A stretch of DNA of 64,000 bases from NCBI RefSeq assembly GCF_021390245.1, contig NZ_JAJUXH010000001.1:1-64000 (forward strand). Direction: 5' to 3'. The position numbers and the translations under genes were made by a program. The DNA comes from Dyadobacter sp. CY323. Lineage in GTDB: Bacteria; Bacteroidota; Bacteroidia; Cytophagales; Spirosomataceae. Shown piece by piece: positions 35,876 to 44,429 of this stretch (position 1 is its first letter; the number at the start of each line of letters is the position of its first letter). The notes beneath the pieces are model-generated. The model saw only the letters and a program-made list of their open reading frames with translations. It did not search any database and was not told the origin of the DNA.

Positions 35876-36718
35876 ATGGATTCACGACTGACAAATTTTA
35901 TCTGGCACATTGACGGGTCGTATGTTCCCCAGATCCAGGCCAGGCTAAAAGACAAAAGCCTGGCGCCTTTTCAGGCAAAGCTACCGGCCGCTTACGAGGC
36001 CAAAATCCAAGCCAATGGCGTGGCTAAATCCTGGAATATGTGGTTAACAGATCGCTTTTCCACAGACCGTTCGGTTTTGGTTCTTCCTTTATCTGGCGAA
36101 ATGAGCCGTTACAGTTGGGATAATTTCGGAAACGACTTTTATATCCGGGCGCTCAAATCCGCAGCCAGCGACGCCGATTTCAAAGGCGCCGTACTTCAAA
36201 TGAATACGCCAGGCGGCACCGCTGACAGTACGCCAGCATTCGCCCAGGCTGTCGCAGACTTCCGCAAGTCAAAACCCATTATCGTGCAGACGGCCTACTG
36301 CGCCAGCGCCGGGATTTACGTCGCTTCCCAGGCGAATGAAATCCACATCGAAAACCAGGCCGCCAGCTCTGTCGGTTCGATCGGTACCCTGTTGATCCGC
36401 GAAAACTACGCGGAATACCTCAAAATGGCCGGGATTGAAATCGAGATCATGCGGGCTACCAAAAGCAAGGATAAAGCCCTGGTAAACTGGATCGAGCCAA
36501 CGCCGGAAGAAGCCCTGGCGCTACTTCAAACCATGCTAGACGAATGCCAGCGGGAATTCGAAGGCGCTGTGAAGCGTGGCCGGGCTGGGAAGATCACGTC
36601 GGAAGAAGTTTTCACCGGCAAAATGTACGGGGCTGACCTGGCGATAAAACTAGGATTGGCTGACCGAAAAGGCGACCTGCCGCAGGCTGTGAAACGAGTC
36701 CTGGAACTGGCTGCATAA
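35876..36718 (+). CDS. Phage head maturation protease, S49 family
   Basis: In this 280-aa protein the S49/SppA-type core reads LQMNTPGGTADSTPAFAQAV and TAYCASAGIYVASQA with the nucleophile Ser in CASAG (~143). VGSIGTLLI follows, and ATKSKDKALVNW holds the likely general-base Lys (~195). C-terminal GLADRKGDLPQAV matches the family end. It cleaves scaffold and capsid precursors. There is no signal peptide, as expected for a capsid protease. It is followed by scaffold and capsid genes, the normal head module, but is placed after the tail genes here. Confidence 0.85.
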   Translation: MDSRLTNFIWHIDGSYVPQIQARLKDKSLAPFQAKLPAAYEAKIQANGVAKSWNMWLTDRFSTDRSVLVLPLSGEMSRYSWDNFGNDFYIRALKSAASDADFKGAVLQMNTPGGTADSTPAFAQAVADFRKSKPIIVQTAYCASAGIYVASQANEIHIENQAASSVGSIGTLLIRENYAEYLKMAGIEIEIMRATKSKDKALVNWIEPTPEEALALLQTMLDECQREFEGAVKRGRAGKITSEEVFTGKMYGADLAIKLGLADRKGDLPQAVKRVLELAA

Positions 36719-36750
36719 CCAAGTACTAACAACTATTTTTCTATACGACA

Positions 36751-37242
36751 ATGAGCAAAAAAACGAAATCGGTCACTGCCTGGCTAAGTGAAAAGTTTGG
36801 CATAAGTCACAAGGCGATCAGCGAAAGCCTATCAGCCGAACAGTATTCCCAGTTTGTCGGTGAAGCCGAAAAGGTAGCCGCTGACGATCTGACCGGCGAA
36901 GGGGCCGAAGATTCGGAAGCCGAAAAGCAGCTGGAAAATAAGGACGCCGACGCTACGGCAATTAAAGCACTGGAAGGCAAAGTGACCAATCTGGAAGCGC
37001 AGCTGACTGCGGCAAACACAGCCCTGGAAGGCGAAAAAAAAGCCCACGAATCCACGTCTGCCAAGCTTGTCGAAACCGAGGGAAAACTAACTGCGTCCGA
37101 GGCGCAAAAAGAGAAGCTGCGCCAGGCTGTGAACCCGCTATCTGACGAAGATCTGGTAAACAAAGGTTCGGAAAACAACGGCTTAACACAGGCTGATATC
37201 CAGGCCCGCGAGGCATACAAGAAAAACAATCCCAAGGCGTAG
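36751..37242 (+). CDS. Scaffold-like head protein
   Basis: A 163-aa acidic, Ala/Glu/Lys-rich protein with a long coiled coil (LEGKVTNLEAQLTAANTALE then GEKKAHESTSAKLVETEGKL). The position between protease and capsid and the composition are those of scaffolding proteins that are digested on head maturation. No catalytic motifs. The basic C-terminus (YKKNNPKA) may contact capsid. Assigned from place and structure; no family match is claimed. Confidence 0.65.
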   Translation: MSKKTKSVTAWLSEKFGISHKAISESLSAEQYSQFVGEAEKVAADDLTGEGAEDSEAEKQLENKDADATAIKALEGKVTNLEAQLTAANTALEGEKKAHESTSAKLVETEGKLTASEAQKEKLRQAVNPLSDEDLVNKGSENNGLTQADIQAREAYKKNNPKA

Positions 37243-37348
37243 GCCACTAAAAAACGGGATGTATGCAGCCTGAAAGCGATCGGCCGCGAAGTAGGGCTGC
37301 ATTTAAAAAGCTGACACAAAATTTTTTCTAACTCTAATTTTATTTCAA

Positions 37349-38350
37349 ATGGCAAGTGTTGATTTAAGCGCATTGGACGCATCCCTGAAAACCCGCAAAG
37401 AAAAGGGCGAAGGGCTGATGGTCAAAAAAATGACAGACGGCTGGGGCAAGGTCGAAGGCTTTAAAAAGCTTCGCGTAATTGATTCGATCGTACTGGGCAG
37501 CATGACGTTTGCGAGCCTGGCCCAGCCTGGCGCAAAGGGTGCATTCAACCCAAAGGCGAACGCTTTGAAAGTGGCCGCAAGGATCGGTAAAGTTCGGCCG
37601 GCAAAGATTGATCTTTTAATCACCGAAGTTGAGCGCCTGCAATTGGAAGCTACTTATTTCGCGGAAGTGGAAGGAACGAACGGCCGGGATCCTGAAAACT
37701 TCATGTTTGCCGATCACATTTACGAGCATGTCGTTGAACAGGCTGGCGTAGACACTTTGAAGGCGGTATGGCGCGGAGATTTGAACCCAGCGGGAACAAA
37801 TGCGGTCGATATCTGCGACGGTATTGTGACGCTGATCGATGCTGATATCGCTAGCGACGATATCCCGGAAACTGCTATTTTGGCGCATGCGGATCCCGAT
37901 TTTTTCATCGAGGAAGATAATATCATTGCTGAAATAAAGGCACTGGTGAAACTTTTCCGTTCGCAGCTGCCTGCATATGCTTACGGCCCTGCGACGCTAT
38001 TCATGGCGCCAGAACGCGCGTCCGAATACGAATTCGCCCTGGAAGCGCTGAACGGCCAGGTTAATACGTATAACTCTTTCAGTCAGATGATTTTGTATTT
38101 CGCAAAAAACATCAAGATCGAAGCGGTTATCGACCTGGCTGGAACTGACTTCATGGCCATTACGCCGGACGGGAATTTGTTGTACCTGACTGACCGCGAC
38201 GCGAAGAAAGTATCGCTGGACAGCGATTATAACAAGCGTGACCGCTCTGTGGCAATGATGGCCGACTGGCATTTTGCCCCGAACTACTTCCGTGCGGATC
38301 TGATCGTGACCAACGATTTGCGCGTGCGTCCTGTGGAAGCTGGCGTATAA
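37349..38350 (+). CDS. Probable major capsid protein
   Basis: The 333-aa protein directly follows protease and scaffold. It is soluble, with mixed alpha/beta segments (IDLLITEVERLQLEATYFAE, GRDPENFMFADHIYEHVVEQ, EFALEALNGQVNTYNSFSQM) and a C-terminal beta part (HFAPNYFRADLIVTNDL), consistent with an HK97 fold. The family is not one I can name. Calling it capsid rests on size, gene order and lack of other candidates. The leader has its own A/T-rich spacing but no terminator after the scaffold gene. Confidence 0.7.
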   Translation: MASVDLSALDASLKTRKEKGEGLMVKKMTDGWGKVEGFKKLRVIDSIVLGSMTFASLAQPGAKGAFNPKANALKVAARIGKVRPAKIDLLITEVERLQLEATYFAEVEGTNGRDPENFMFADHIYEHVVEQAGVDTLKAVWRGDLNPAGTNAVDICDGIVTLIDADIASDDIPETAILAHADPDFFIEEDNIIAEIKALVKLFRSQLPAYAYGPATLFMAPERASEYEFALEALNGQVNTYNSFSQMILYFAKNIKIEAVIDLAGTDFMAITPDGNLLYLTDRDAKKVSLDSDYNKRDRSVAMMADWHFAPNYFRADLIVTNDLRVRPVEAGV

Positions 38351-38440
38351 TCCCGCCCAGGTTAAATTTTTCTTTCAACCGTAATTAAACTTTCAGCAGT
38401 GCCGTCCCTACCTGGCGGCACTGCCACAAACCAACCAAGT

Positions 38441-39121
38441 ATGAAAAAGCTTTTGAATTTTGCTTTTGTAGGTTTATTGGCCATTGTGGCCGCTCACATA
38501 GTCCCCGATATCCTGGCACTATCCGGGCTTGCAGATCCTGAATTTATCGGGGCCGTAATTCTTTCGTTTGCCGGTCTGCGCAATATCGAAGAACAAATGG
38601 CTAACCCTGCCGGTATTCGCCGAATTGGTGTGATTGCCGTGGCTGATTTGGATCCGGCCGTGATCGACTGGCCCAAAGCGGTCGGCGTGGCGCCTGACGT
38701 TGACAAACTGACAATGTTAGTTACAACCGCGCTTCCTGTGTCTGTGGGTAAGACGGTTTCTGTAATCATACCAGCCGATAATTCGGCCGCTTACAGCTTC
38801 GAAAACCAGGGAGACCGCTACTATCAGAGCTATAAGCATGCACTTAGTTTCGACATTGCTGGCTTAACGAAAGCACAGTCAGTCGAGCTTCGCAAATTCC
38901 TTAATACCGGCGCCATTTTCTTTGTTGAATCAAACGACGGCGATATCCGTGTGATCGGGTCGAAGCTTTCGCCGATCGTTCTAAAATCAAAAGGCGATTC
39001 AGGCAAAAAAGGAGGCGACAAGCGTGGCTATGCACTTAGCGGCGACAATGACAATTTTGTGATTGAACCGCCTTTCTATCCTGATACCCTGGCGCTGCCT
39101 GGAATGCTGGAAGAAGAATGA
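38441..39121 (+). CDS. Late protein, 226 aa, possible tail tube with N-terminal hydrophobic helix
   Basis: ATG 38441 gives MKKLLNFAFVGLLAIVAAHIV, a hydrophobic helix that could be a membrane segment. From about residue 53 the chain changes to MANPAGIRRIGVIAVADLDP and a beta-rich body (VDKLTMLVTTALPVSVGKTV), like a tail tube subunit. An internal ATG at 38597 could start that soluble part separately, giving 175 aa with the right size for a tube. Two products or a wrong start are possible. It overlaps the next gene by ATGA. Confidence 0.5.
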   Translation: MKKLLNFAFVGLLAIVAAHIVPDILALSGLADPEFIGAVILSFAGLRNIEEQMANPAGIRRIGVIAVADLDPAVIDWPKAVGVAPDVDKLTMLVTTALPVSVGKTVSVIIPADNSAAYSFENQGDRYYQSYKHALSFDIAGLTKAQSVELRKFLNTGAIFFVESNDGDIRVIGSKLSPIVLKSKGDSGKKGGDKRGYALSGDNDNFVIEPPFYPDTLALPGMLEEE

Positions 39122-39333
39122 AACGCGTAAAAGTTAGACTGGCTTATCAATCTGATAAGCCAGTCAATTTCCGATTCGGTGAAGTCAATATCACCATTGC
39201 CCCGTCCGGCCTTACAGCCATTGAGCAGCATTACGCTGAAAAAATTATCGCCCAGTTTCCGGGATGGATCGAGCAGGTTTACAACAAAAAACGCGCCGCC
39301 AAACCTAAAACAATCACCACAAAGGAGTCCTGA
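39118..39333 (+). CDS. Small late protein, 71 aa
   Basis: MKRVKVRLAYQSDKPVNFRF begins a compact beta protein with a basic tail (VYNKKRAAKPKTITTKES). Coupled by overlap to the upstream gene, it is likely a tail or head-completion factor. No family is recognised. A hairpin (39322-39345) overlaps its end. Confidence 0.45.
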   Translation: MKRVKVRLAYQSDKPVNFRFGEVNITIAPSGLTAIEQHYAEKIIAQFPGWIEQVYNKKRAAKPKTITTKES

Positions 39334-39350
39334 AACAGACTTCTTTTTTT
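39322..39350 (+). terminator. Weak terminator-like hairpin
   Basis: Short arms (39322-39329 and 39338-39345, aaggagtc/gacttctt with one G-U) are followed by T's. Weaker than the other phage terminators and may only attenuate. Confidence 0.45.
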
Positions 39351-39371
39351 GTACAGATCACTTTTTATCCA

Positions 39372-39695
39372 ATGAATATCAAACAAAAAATTGCGCTTAA
39401 ACAGCTGGCCCAGCGTGTTAGCCGTGGAATTATTTCGGAAGAAAAAGGCCGCGAAGAATTCAAAAAAATTACTGGCCGGGAGCCAGACGAACAGCCAGCA
39501 GACGACGATCAGGAGGGCCAGGAGCTGGGAAAGTTCCTAGACGCGCTGTCAGACCGATATCCGCCAGCGCCAAAGCCGGATCCCCAGCAAGCAACGCCGG
39601 AAGCCATAGCCGCACTAGTTCAAAACTTGGTAGAGACGGCCAGGGCGCAAACGCCAAAAAGGACGCGGGCGGAGAAGCCAAAAGCGGCCCAGTAG
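39372..39695 (+). CDS. Upstream half of a probable frameshift gene, 107 aa
   Basis: The protein starts MNIKQKIALKQLAQRVSRGI, is helical, then has an acidic Gln/Pro-rich middle (DDDQEGQELGKF; PPAPKPDPQQATPEAI) and a basic end with the stop TAG at 39693. The next frame (-1) is open from 39422 to 40168 without any ATG, GTG or TTG before 39848, and its coding-like part starts near 39690. A -1 shift near 39653-39662 or 39677-39686 (both CCA-AAA contexts) would join them, as in tail chaperone G/GT genes. The slippery sites are not canonical. Confidence 0.55.
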   Translation: MNIKQKIALKQLAQRVSRGIISEEKGREEFKKITGREPDEQPADDDQEGQELGKFLDALSDRYPPAPKPDPQQATPEAIAALVQNLVETARAQTPKRTRAEKPKAAQ

Positions 39696-40168
39696 AACTA
39701 GGTCGGCCGCTATCCCCGACGGAATTCAAAGTCGAGTTTGCAAAATCCTGCCAGCTGTGCGATGAATACAACCGGAAGGCGGCCGACCTGGCCGACCAGC
39801 TTCAAGAGATCCCGGAAGAAATAGCATGTGCCAAAGAAGTCGCCGACGTGTTGCGCTGGGATGATCTTTACCGCAAGGAACTGGCCAGGCGAAAGTATAT
39901 CCAGGAATTCAGAATGCTGCCGACAGACGAGCCGGTAAAAGAGTTTCGAAAGGATTACCACATCCCGACGGCTGGCGTAGAACTGGGCCTGGCCCTGCGG
40001 AACCTTTCCAAGAACGTATCAACCTGGAAGGCCCGCGTAGGGTCGGAGCGCTACCCGGAAGCCGAGCAAAAACACGCGATGTACGTGGCATTGTATCAAG
40101 AAGCAAAAACGAAGGCCGCCGCAGAGCGGGCCAATATCCAAAGTTTAGCAAATGACTCTAATCAGTAG
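39696..40168 (+). CDS. Downstream half of the probable frameshift gene
   Basis: The -1 frame continues VELGRPLSPTEFKVEFAKSC, QLCDEYNRKAADLADQLQEI, VADVLRWDDLYRKELARRK and a regular helix to the stop at 40168. It looks coding from about 39690, well before the only usual start (GTG 39848), with no other start in frame. The best reading is a frameshift extension of the upstream product, giving about 265 aa. A separate protein from 39848 (106 aa) is the alternative. Its stop overlaps the next ATG (40152-40168). Confidence 0.5.
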
Positions 40169-41138
40169 TATCAATCAAGTCCGGGAAGTGATCGGGGCCG
40201 CCGTCCGAAAGGAAAACACGCTGGATATTTTAAGGCCGTACCTGGACAAAACCGAAGAAGGTTTGATCACTTCTTTGATCGGCGCCGACCAGCTGGCGGA
40301 TCTGGTCGGCGAAAACCTGGAAGGCAAAAAGGCCAGATTAAAAAAGCTGGTTTGTTCGGCCATTGTCTGGAATGGCTATCAAGAAGCCTTTTCCCAGGCA
40401 CTTTATGAATTCACGGGCAGCGGGGTAAAGAAGCAGGATTTAAAAGACACGGCGTCGCTTTTCCGCTATCAGGAAGAAGCCGTGCAAAAGGATATCGTCA
40501 AAAAGGCCGACGAATCGATCGAAGCCCTGATGATGTTCCTGGAAGCAAATCTGGCAGACTTCCCGATCTATAAAGGATCTGCCGCTTTTACCCAGAATTA
40601 CGCGTACCTGATCAGCACCCCGACCGCTCTACAAAAGGCTTTGCCGGAGGTTTCCAAAAGCTACCGAATGTACTGGGCGCTACGGGCGTACATGGAGCGG
40701 GCAGAGCGGACAACCGTGAAAACCGTCACTGGCCCGGCCCTGTTTCAGGCGCTTAAAACGAAGGTTCGGGGCGGCCAGGCACTTGATGAAAATTACAGCA
40801 CGCTTTTAGAGCTGGCCCAGGAATACGCGGCTGCCGAAACGTTGCTGGCTGCAATGCCCTGGATGCGTGTCCAATTTTCGCCGACCGGGATCCGCGTCGC
40901 GTCAGTCTTAAATAACCTGGCAGACGAAACGCCGGTAAATGACGACCAGACCGCCTGGCTGATGGGTATTATGGAAAAACGCCTGGATCAAACCAAAACA
41001 GCCCTGCGTATATTCTTGAACGGTAAGGCCAGCCCGACCGTGTTCCCAGAGTATTACGCTAGTGATTTGTACCGGACGCCCGATAGTAAAAAATGGACAA
41101 TGCCAAACAATGAAGGACGTAAACACTTTCGGATGTGA
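40152..41138 (+). CDS. Late phage protein, 328 aa, DUF6712-like
   Basis: Nearly all-helical, with IGADQLADLVGENLEGKKAR, FSQALYEFTGSGVKKQDLKD and a C-terminal HFRM end. This resembles DUF6712, common near capsid and connector genes in Bacteroidota phages, but I assign it only tentatively. It overlaps both neighbours, fitting a packed connector block. No catalytic motifs. Confidence 0.45.
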   Translation: MTLISSINQVREVIGAAVRKENTLDILRPYLDKTEEGLITSLIGADQLADLVGENLEGKKARLKKLVCSAIVWNGYQEAFSQALYEFTGSGVKKQDLKDTASLFRYQEEAVQKDIVKKADESIEALMMFLEANLADFPIYKGSAAFTQNYAYLISTPTALQKALPEVSKSYRMYWALRAYMERAERTTVKTVTGPALFQALKTKVRGGQALDENYSTLLELAQEYAAAETLLAAMPWMRVQFSPTGIRVASVLNNLADETPVNDDQTAWLMGIMEKRLDQTKTALRIFLNGKASPTVFPEYYASDLYRTPDSKKWTMPNNEGRKHFRM

Positions 41139-41968
41139 AAAAGGTATTTATCCAGGAATTGAACGCGACCTGCCAGCTGGTAGACTCTTACCAGGATCTG
41201 CGCAAAAAAGATCTGATCAGCATTGTGCGCGGGGCATATATGAACCCGAACAGCTTTGAATCAAAGATCGAACTTTTGCAGAAACTGTTCATTTGCCCGC
41301 CAGACGTTTGGGCCGTTCTGATCCGGCCGGAAAACCGGGACGAATTTTGGAGGCTTATCCAGCAGCTGGACTGGATCCTGAAAGGCCCGGACTTTCGGCC
41401 GGTTGCCAGCATTCGGATCCGTGGCCAGGAAATGCATTTGCCTGATAATGATCTGGCCCAGGTGAAAACGGCGGAATTCGTGGTCGCAACTGCGCATTTG
41501 ATCGGCTTCCATTCTGCTAAAAAGGACGCTATCGCAATCGAGAGCCTGGCCCGGTTCATGGCCACGATCGCCAGGCCGAAACCTGGGATTATGGAACGCA
41601 TCAAACGGGCAGACGGTGATCAGGATCCCAGGGAGGAACTAAGCACCGCCAGGGCCGACAAACGGGCGGATCTGTTTAAAAAAGCCGACCTAGTTACGAT
41701 GATCATAGCCGCGCAATGGTTTAACAACGCAGCAAATAAAATGCTGGCCGCTTATGGCATGAATGGCGGGGATCCCGAAGCTGCGCCGATCAGCCAGGGG
41801 ATTTTTGTCCAGGACTGGGAACGACAGATCGTTCGCGTGGCTGAAAGCCAGGTTTATGGCGGTTACGACCAGGTTATGGCCAGGCCATTGGCGGACGTGC
41901 TGGCATTTATCGAATTGAAGAACGACGAATTACGACGCAAGGCGCAAGCGGGTAAGAATGGCCGCTGA
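41135..41968 (+). CDS. Late phage protein, 277 aa
   Basis: GTG start at 41135 inside the previous gene end. Helical (IELLQKLFICPPDVWAVLIR, FWRLIQQLDWILKGPDF) with a charged middle (REELSTARADKRADLFKKAD) and a C-terminal helix. No family is recognised. Coupled to the DUF6712-like gene, so probably another connector or minor tail protein. A Trp-rich first third is notable. Confidence 0.5.
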   Translation: MKKVFIQELNATCQLVDSYQDLRKKDLISIVRGAYMNPNSFESKIELLQKLFICPPDVWAVLIRPENRDEFWRLIQQLDWILKGPDFRPVASIRIRGQEMHLPDNDLAQVKTAEFVVATAHLIGFHSAKKDAIAIESLARFMATIARPKPGIMERIKRADGDQDPREELSTARADKRADLFKKADLVTMIIAAQWFNNAANKMLAAYGMNGGDPEAAPISQGIFVQDWERQIVRVAESQVYGGYDQVMARPLADVLAFIELKNDELRRKAQAGKNGR

Positions 41969-42008
41969 TCGTGCCAAAATAATTTTTTCAACCTCAAATT
42001 TTTGTCAA

Positions 42009-43841
42009 ATGAAACGCATATTAAGCTTATTGTTTTTGCTGGCCAGTTTCCAGCCTGGCGCACTGGCCCAGATCGAACTAAATGTAAAGGTGACTTTGCC
42101 CGATAGTATTGTGGGTAAAAAATACCTTGAAAACTTTGTCAAACAGGCTATTAAGGATCAGGCTGTGAAGCCGCCCGTTATTCCTCCAGTAGTGATCCCG
42201 CCCGTAACCGTTGAGAAGAAAGCCTGCACGTTCGGGCCGGTTCTGACCAGCATTTCCGACGAATCAAACTCTGGGCTGAAATTCGGCTTTAATGGCCTGG
42301 GGGTCGATACCCTGGCGTATGATATCTATTCGAGCGGCGGCGGCTTTGTGATCAGCGGATCGGTCGCCCCGAAAAGTTCTACGCTTTTGGTCAATTTCCC
42401 AGCCCAGCCAAACGGATCCTATCAGTTGAAGATCCGGGGAAAATCGTGCAAATCGGCAGACTCTGAAAAATCGTTTTTGATCAAGTCTGATCAGGGGGGT
42501 ATCGTAGTTCCTGTTCCTGATAAGCCTAATCCAGGAACGTCGAAACCGGGATCACTGTACGGCCGTCACCAATACATGAATACTACCGGCGACGGGTTTG
42601 ATATTCACGACCCGCACGGGATCGTTGCAAAGCACCGGCATTCGGCAGACATCCTGCTAAACCTGGAACACAACGGCGAAAAGTTTAAAGGGATTGACGG
42701 AGTCCGTATAAACATGAAGTGGGCCTATTTTGAGCCGAAAGACGGCATATTCCGTGACGATATCCTGGAAAAGGCTTTGCAGTGGTGCGTTCGGCGTGAT
42801 ATCAGGCTGTCGGTATGCTTAGTGCCCTGGCGGGCAGAAGGCGACGAAATGTTCACCGACGACGAAAAGGCACGCCACATCGACGGGGAGATCTGGACAG
42901 ATTTACCGGATCTGCCCACTACTCCTAAAAACTACATCCCGTCGATGAACAGCACCCGTTTCCATGAAAAATTAGAACGTGTCGCCCAGCGGATTGCGTC
43001 AGTTATGGCCAGGTATCCCGACCATTCCGACTATATCAGCATGGCAACGGCCCAAACGGAAGAATTCCAGCTGGTTCGCCGCGAAAGCCCTATGAAAATT
43101 ACCGGGTTTGCGCCCGTAGATATCGCAAAATGGGCCAGATGGTCGAACGGGAAACCAGTCCCTACCAGCGTACATTCCGAAGAACAATTAAACTACCTGA
43201 TGGATACGCCGGACGGGCGTATGTGGTTTGAATTCCAGACGAACGCGCTACGTGAATCACAGGCAGCATTGACCAGGGGCGCCAGAAAAGGGGGCGTAAG
43301 GGCCTGCGGGTTTTACGCAGGGATTGGGGCGCCTTCCGGCGTGTTCGATTTCAGCACGAAGTTAAACACCATTTTCAGCGCGGGTACCCCCGACCAGCCG
43401 GACGTCATTTATTCAAGCGAAGGCGGCGCGGAAACGCTGATCACGAAAGATATGTCTGTGGATCTAAACCTGGGGACGTTCCCTGGCGCTGCCGTGGCCA
43501 TTGAATTCGATTGGAACGACGTGTCAGAAAATAGGAAGACGCCAGAAGAAGGTTTTAACCCGAATGCAATGTGGATTCATACCAGTTCGGCTTTCCGTCG
43601 GGGCGCTGATATTTCTCATTTGGCGATGTCTTACCCAGAACACATTTTGTTGGCAATGACTGAAACCTTGTACCGAATCCAGAAAGACTTTATTAAGAGC
43701 GATAAAGGAATGACGGGCATTGTGGACGGCGGATCTTTTGATTTTCCCATTACCAGGTATTCCGGTTTACAGGGCTTTCGGCACGAATGGGAAAAGCGCG
43801 GTGGCGGAACCGAAAAGCAGGTAAAAATCAGGTTGCAATGA
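42009..43841 (+). CDS. Secreted TIM-barrel-like hydrolase in phage late operon
   Basis: ATG 42009 gives a signal peptide (MKRILSLLFLLASFQPGALA), about 610 aa in all. A short domain (~25-55), a Pro-rich linker and a beta-sandwich (~70-160) precede a TIM-barrel-like part: GVRINMKWAYFEPKDGIFRD, DIRLSVCLVPWRAEGDEMF, ISMATAQTEEFQLV, IYSSEGGAETLI and YSGLQGFRHEW, resembling GH5/GH42-like sugar hydrolases. Acidic residues in the T-E-E and S-E-G segments are candidates for catalysis. A secreted sugar hydrolase inside a late operon could degrade surface glycan on exit, or be cargo. The exact GH family is not assigned. Confidence 0.6.
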   Translation: MKRILSLLFLLASFQPGALAQIELNVKVTLPDSIVGKKYLENFVKQAIKDQAVKPPVIPPVVIPPVTVEKKACTFGPVLTSISDESNSGLKFGFNGLGVDTLAYDIYSSGGGFVISGSVAPKSSTLLVNFPAQPNGSYQLKIRGKSCKSADSEKSFLIKSDQGGIVVPVPDKPNPGTSKPGSLYGRHQYMNTTGDGFDIHDPHGIVAKHRHSADILLNLEHNGEKFKGIDGVRINMKWAYFEPKDGIFRDDILEKALQWCVRRDIRLSVCLVPWRAEGDEMFTDDEKARHIDGEIWTDLPDLPTTPKNYIPSMNSTRFHEKLERVAQRIASVMARYPDHSDYISMATAQTEEFQLVRRESPMKITGFAPVDIAKWARWSNGKPVPTSVHSEEQLNYLMDTPDGRMWFEFQTNALRESQAALTRGARKGGVRACGFYAGIGAPSGVFDFSTKLNTIFSAGTPDQPDVIYSSEGGAETLITKDMSVDLNLGTFPGAAVAIEFDWNDVSENRKTPEEGFNPNAMWIHTSSAFRRGADISHLAMSYPEHILLAMTETLYRIQKDFIKSDKGMTGIVDGGSFDFPITRYSGLQGFRHEWEKRGGGTEKQVKIRLQ

Positions 43842-44161
43842 AGCTGATTTTTCAAAAGTTCAAATCAATCATGCCAGTGATCGCGCTTTCTTTCGCGGTC
43901 GCTGTGCTGATTGCTGGCGTCGCCTTCTTTTACCGCGCATGCAGCCACAAAACGCCGGTTGCGAACCGTAAGGCAATTGCTGACAGCCTGCGCAAGTATT
44001 CCAAAAAACGAGAATTACACGCCGATTCGGCAAAAATCTACCTGGAAGAATATGAATTTCTCACAAAAAAAAGCGATAGCCTGGCTAACCTGGATAGCGT
44101 GGCTATGGATATCCGGCGTGCCCAGTATCGCGCAGAATGGGAGCGTAAGAACGCAAATTGA
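43838..44161 (+). CDS. Membrane-anchored lysis-region protein, 107 aa
   Basis: ATG 43838 overlaps the hydrolase stop. Residues 12-30 form a membrane helix (VIALSFAVAVLIAGVAFFYR), then a charged coiled coil (KRELHADSAKIYLEEYEFLT). The topology resembles an inner-membrane spanin (Rz-like) with a periplasmic helix. The next gene starts inside it in another frame. The spanin role is inferred from topology and place only. Confidence 0.5.
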   Translation: MKLIFQKFKSIMPVIALSFAVAVLIAGVAFFYRACSHKTPVANRKAIADSLRKYSKKRELHADSAKIYLEEYEFLTKKSDSLANLDSVAMDIRRAQYRAEWERKNAN

Positions 44162-44423
44162 CCATCGTTTTTTTGAAGCCGTCCAGGACAGTGCGATTAA
44201 ATACGAACTAATCAAACCCCGCCTGTTCAGCCTTCAAAAAAGTTACGAGCAATTAGCAAAAGAGAAGCTGGCCAGCCAAAACGAACAGCGGTTTTTGTCC
44301 TTTCAGCACCAGGCCCAGATCCAGAAATTTGAATTACAGCTGGCCGATCAGCCCAAAAAAAATAAAAGATGGTTTGTCGCCGGATTCGTTGGCGGTCTGA
44401 TCATCGGGGCTATAATCAAATAA
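44118..44423 (+). CDS. Overlapping lysis-region protein with C-terminal membrane helix, 101 aa
   Basis: The likely start is GTG 44118, overlapping the previous gene by 44 bases in another frame. Residues 10-80 are coiled coil (EQLAKEKLASQNEQRFLSFQ), ending in one membrane helix (RWFVAGFVGGLIIGAIIK). Its partner has the helix at the N-terminus, so the pair may form an interacting membrane complex. The longer frame from 43911 is mostly antiparallel overlap and less likely. Confidence 0.45.
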   Translation: MPSIAQNGSVRTQIDHRFFEAVQDSAIKYELIKPRLFSLQKSYEQLAKEKLASQNEQRFLSFQHQAQIQKFELQLADQPKKNKRWFVAGFVGGLIIGAIIK

Positions 44424-44429
44424 AAGCTA

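Noticed and set aside
43911..44117. Longer start for the second lysis-region membrane protein
   Set aside because: This part is fully inside the other gene and unlike a protein; GTG 44118 fits better.
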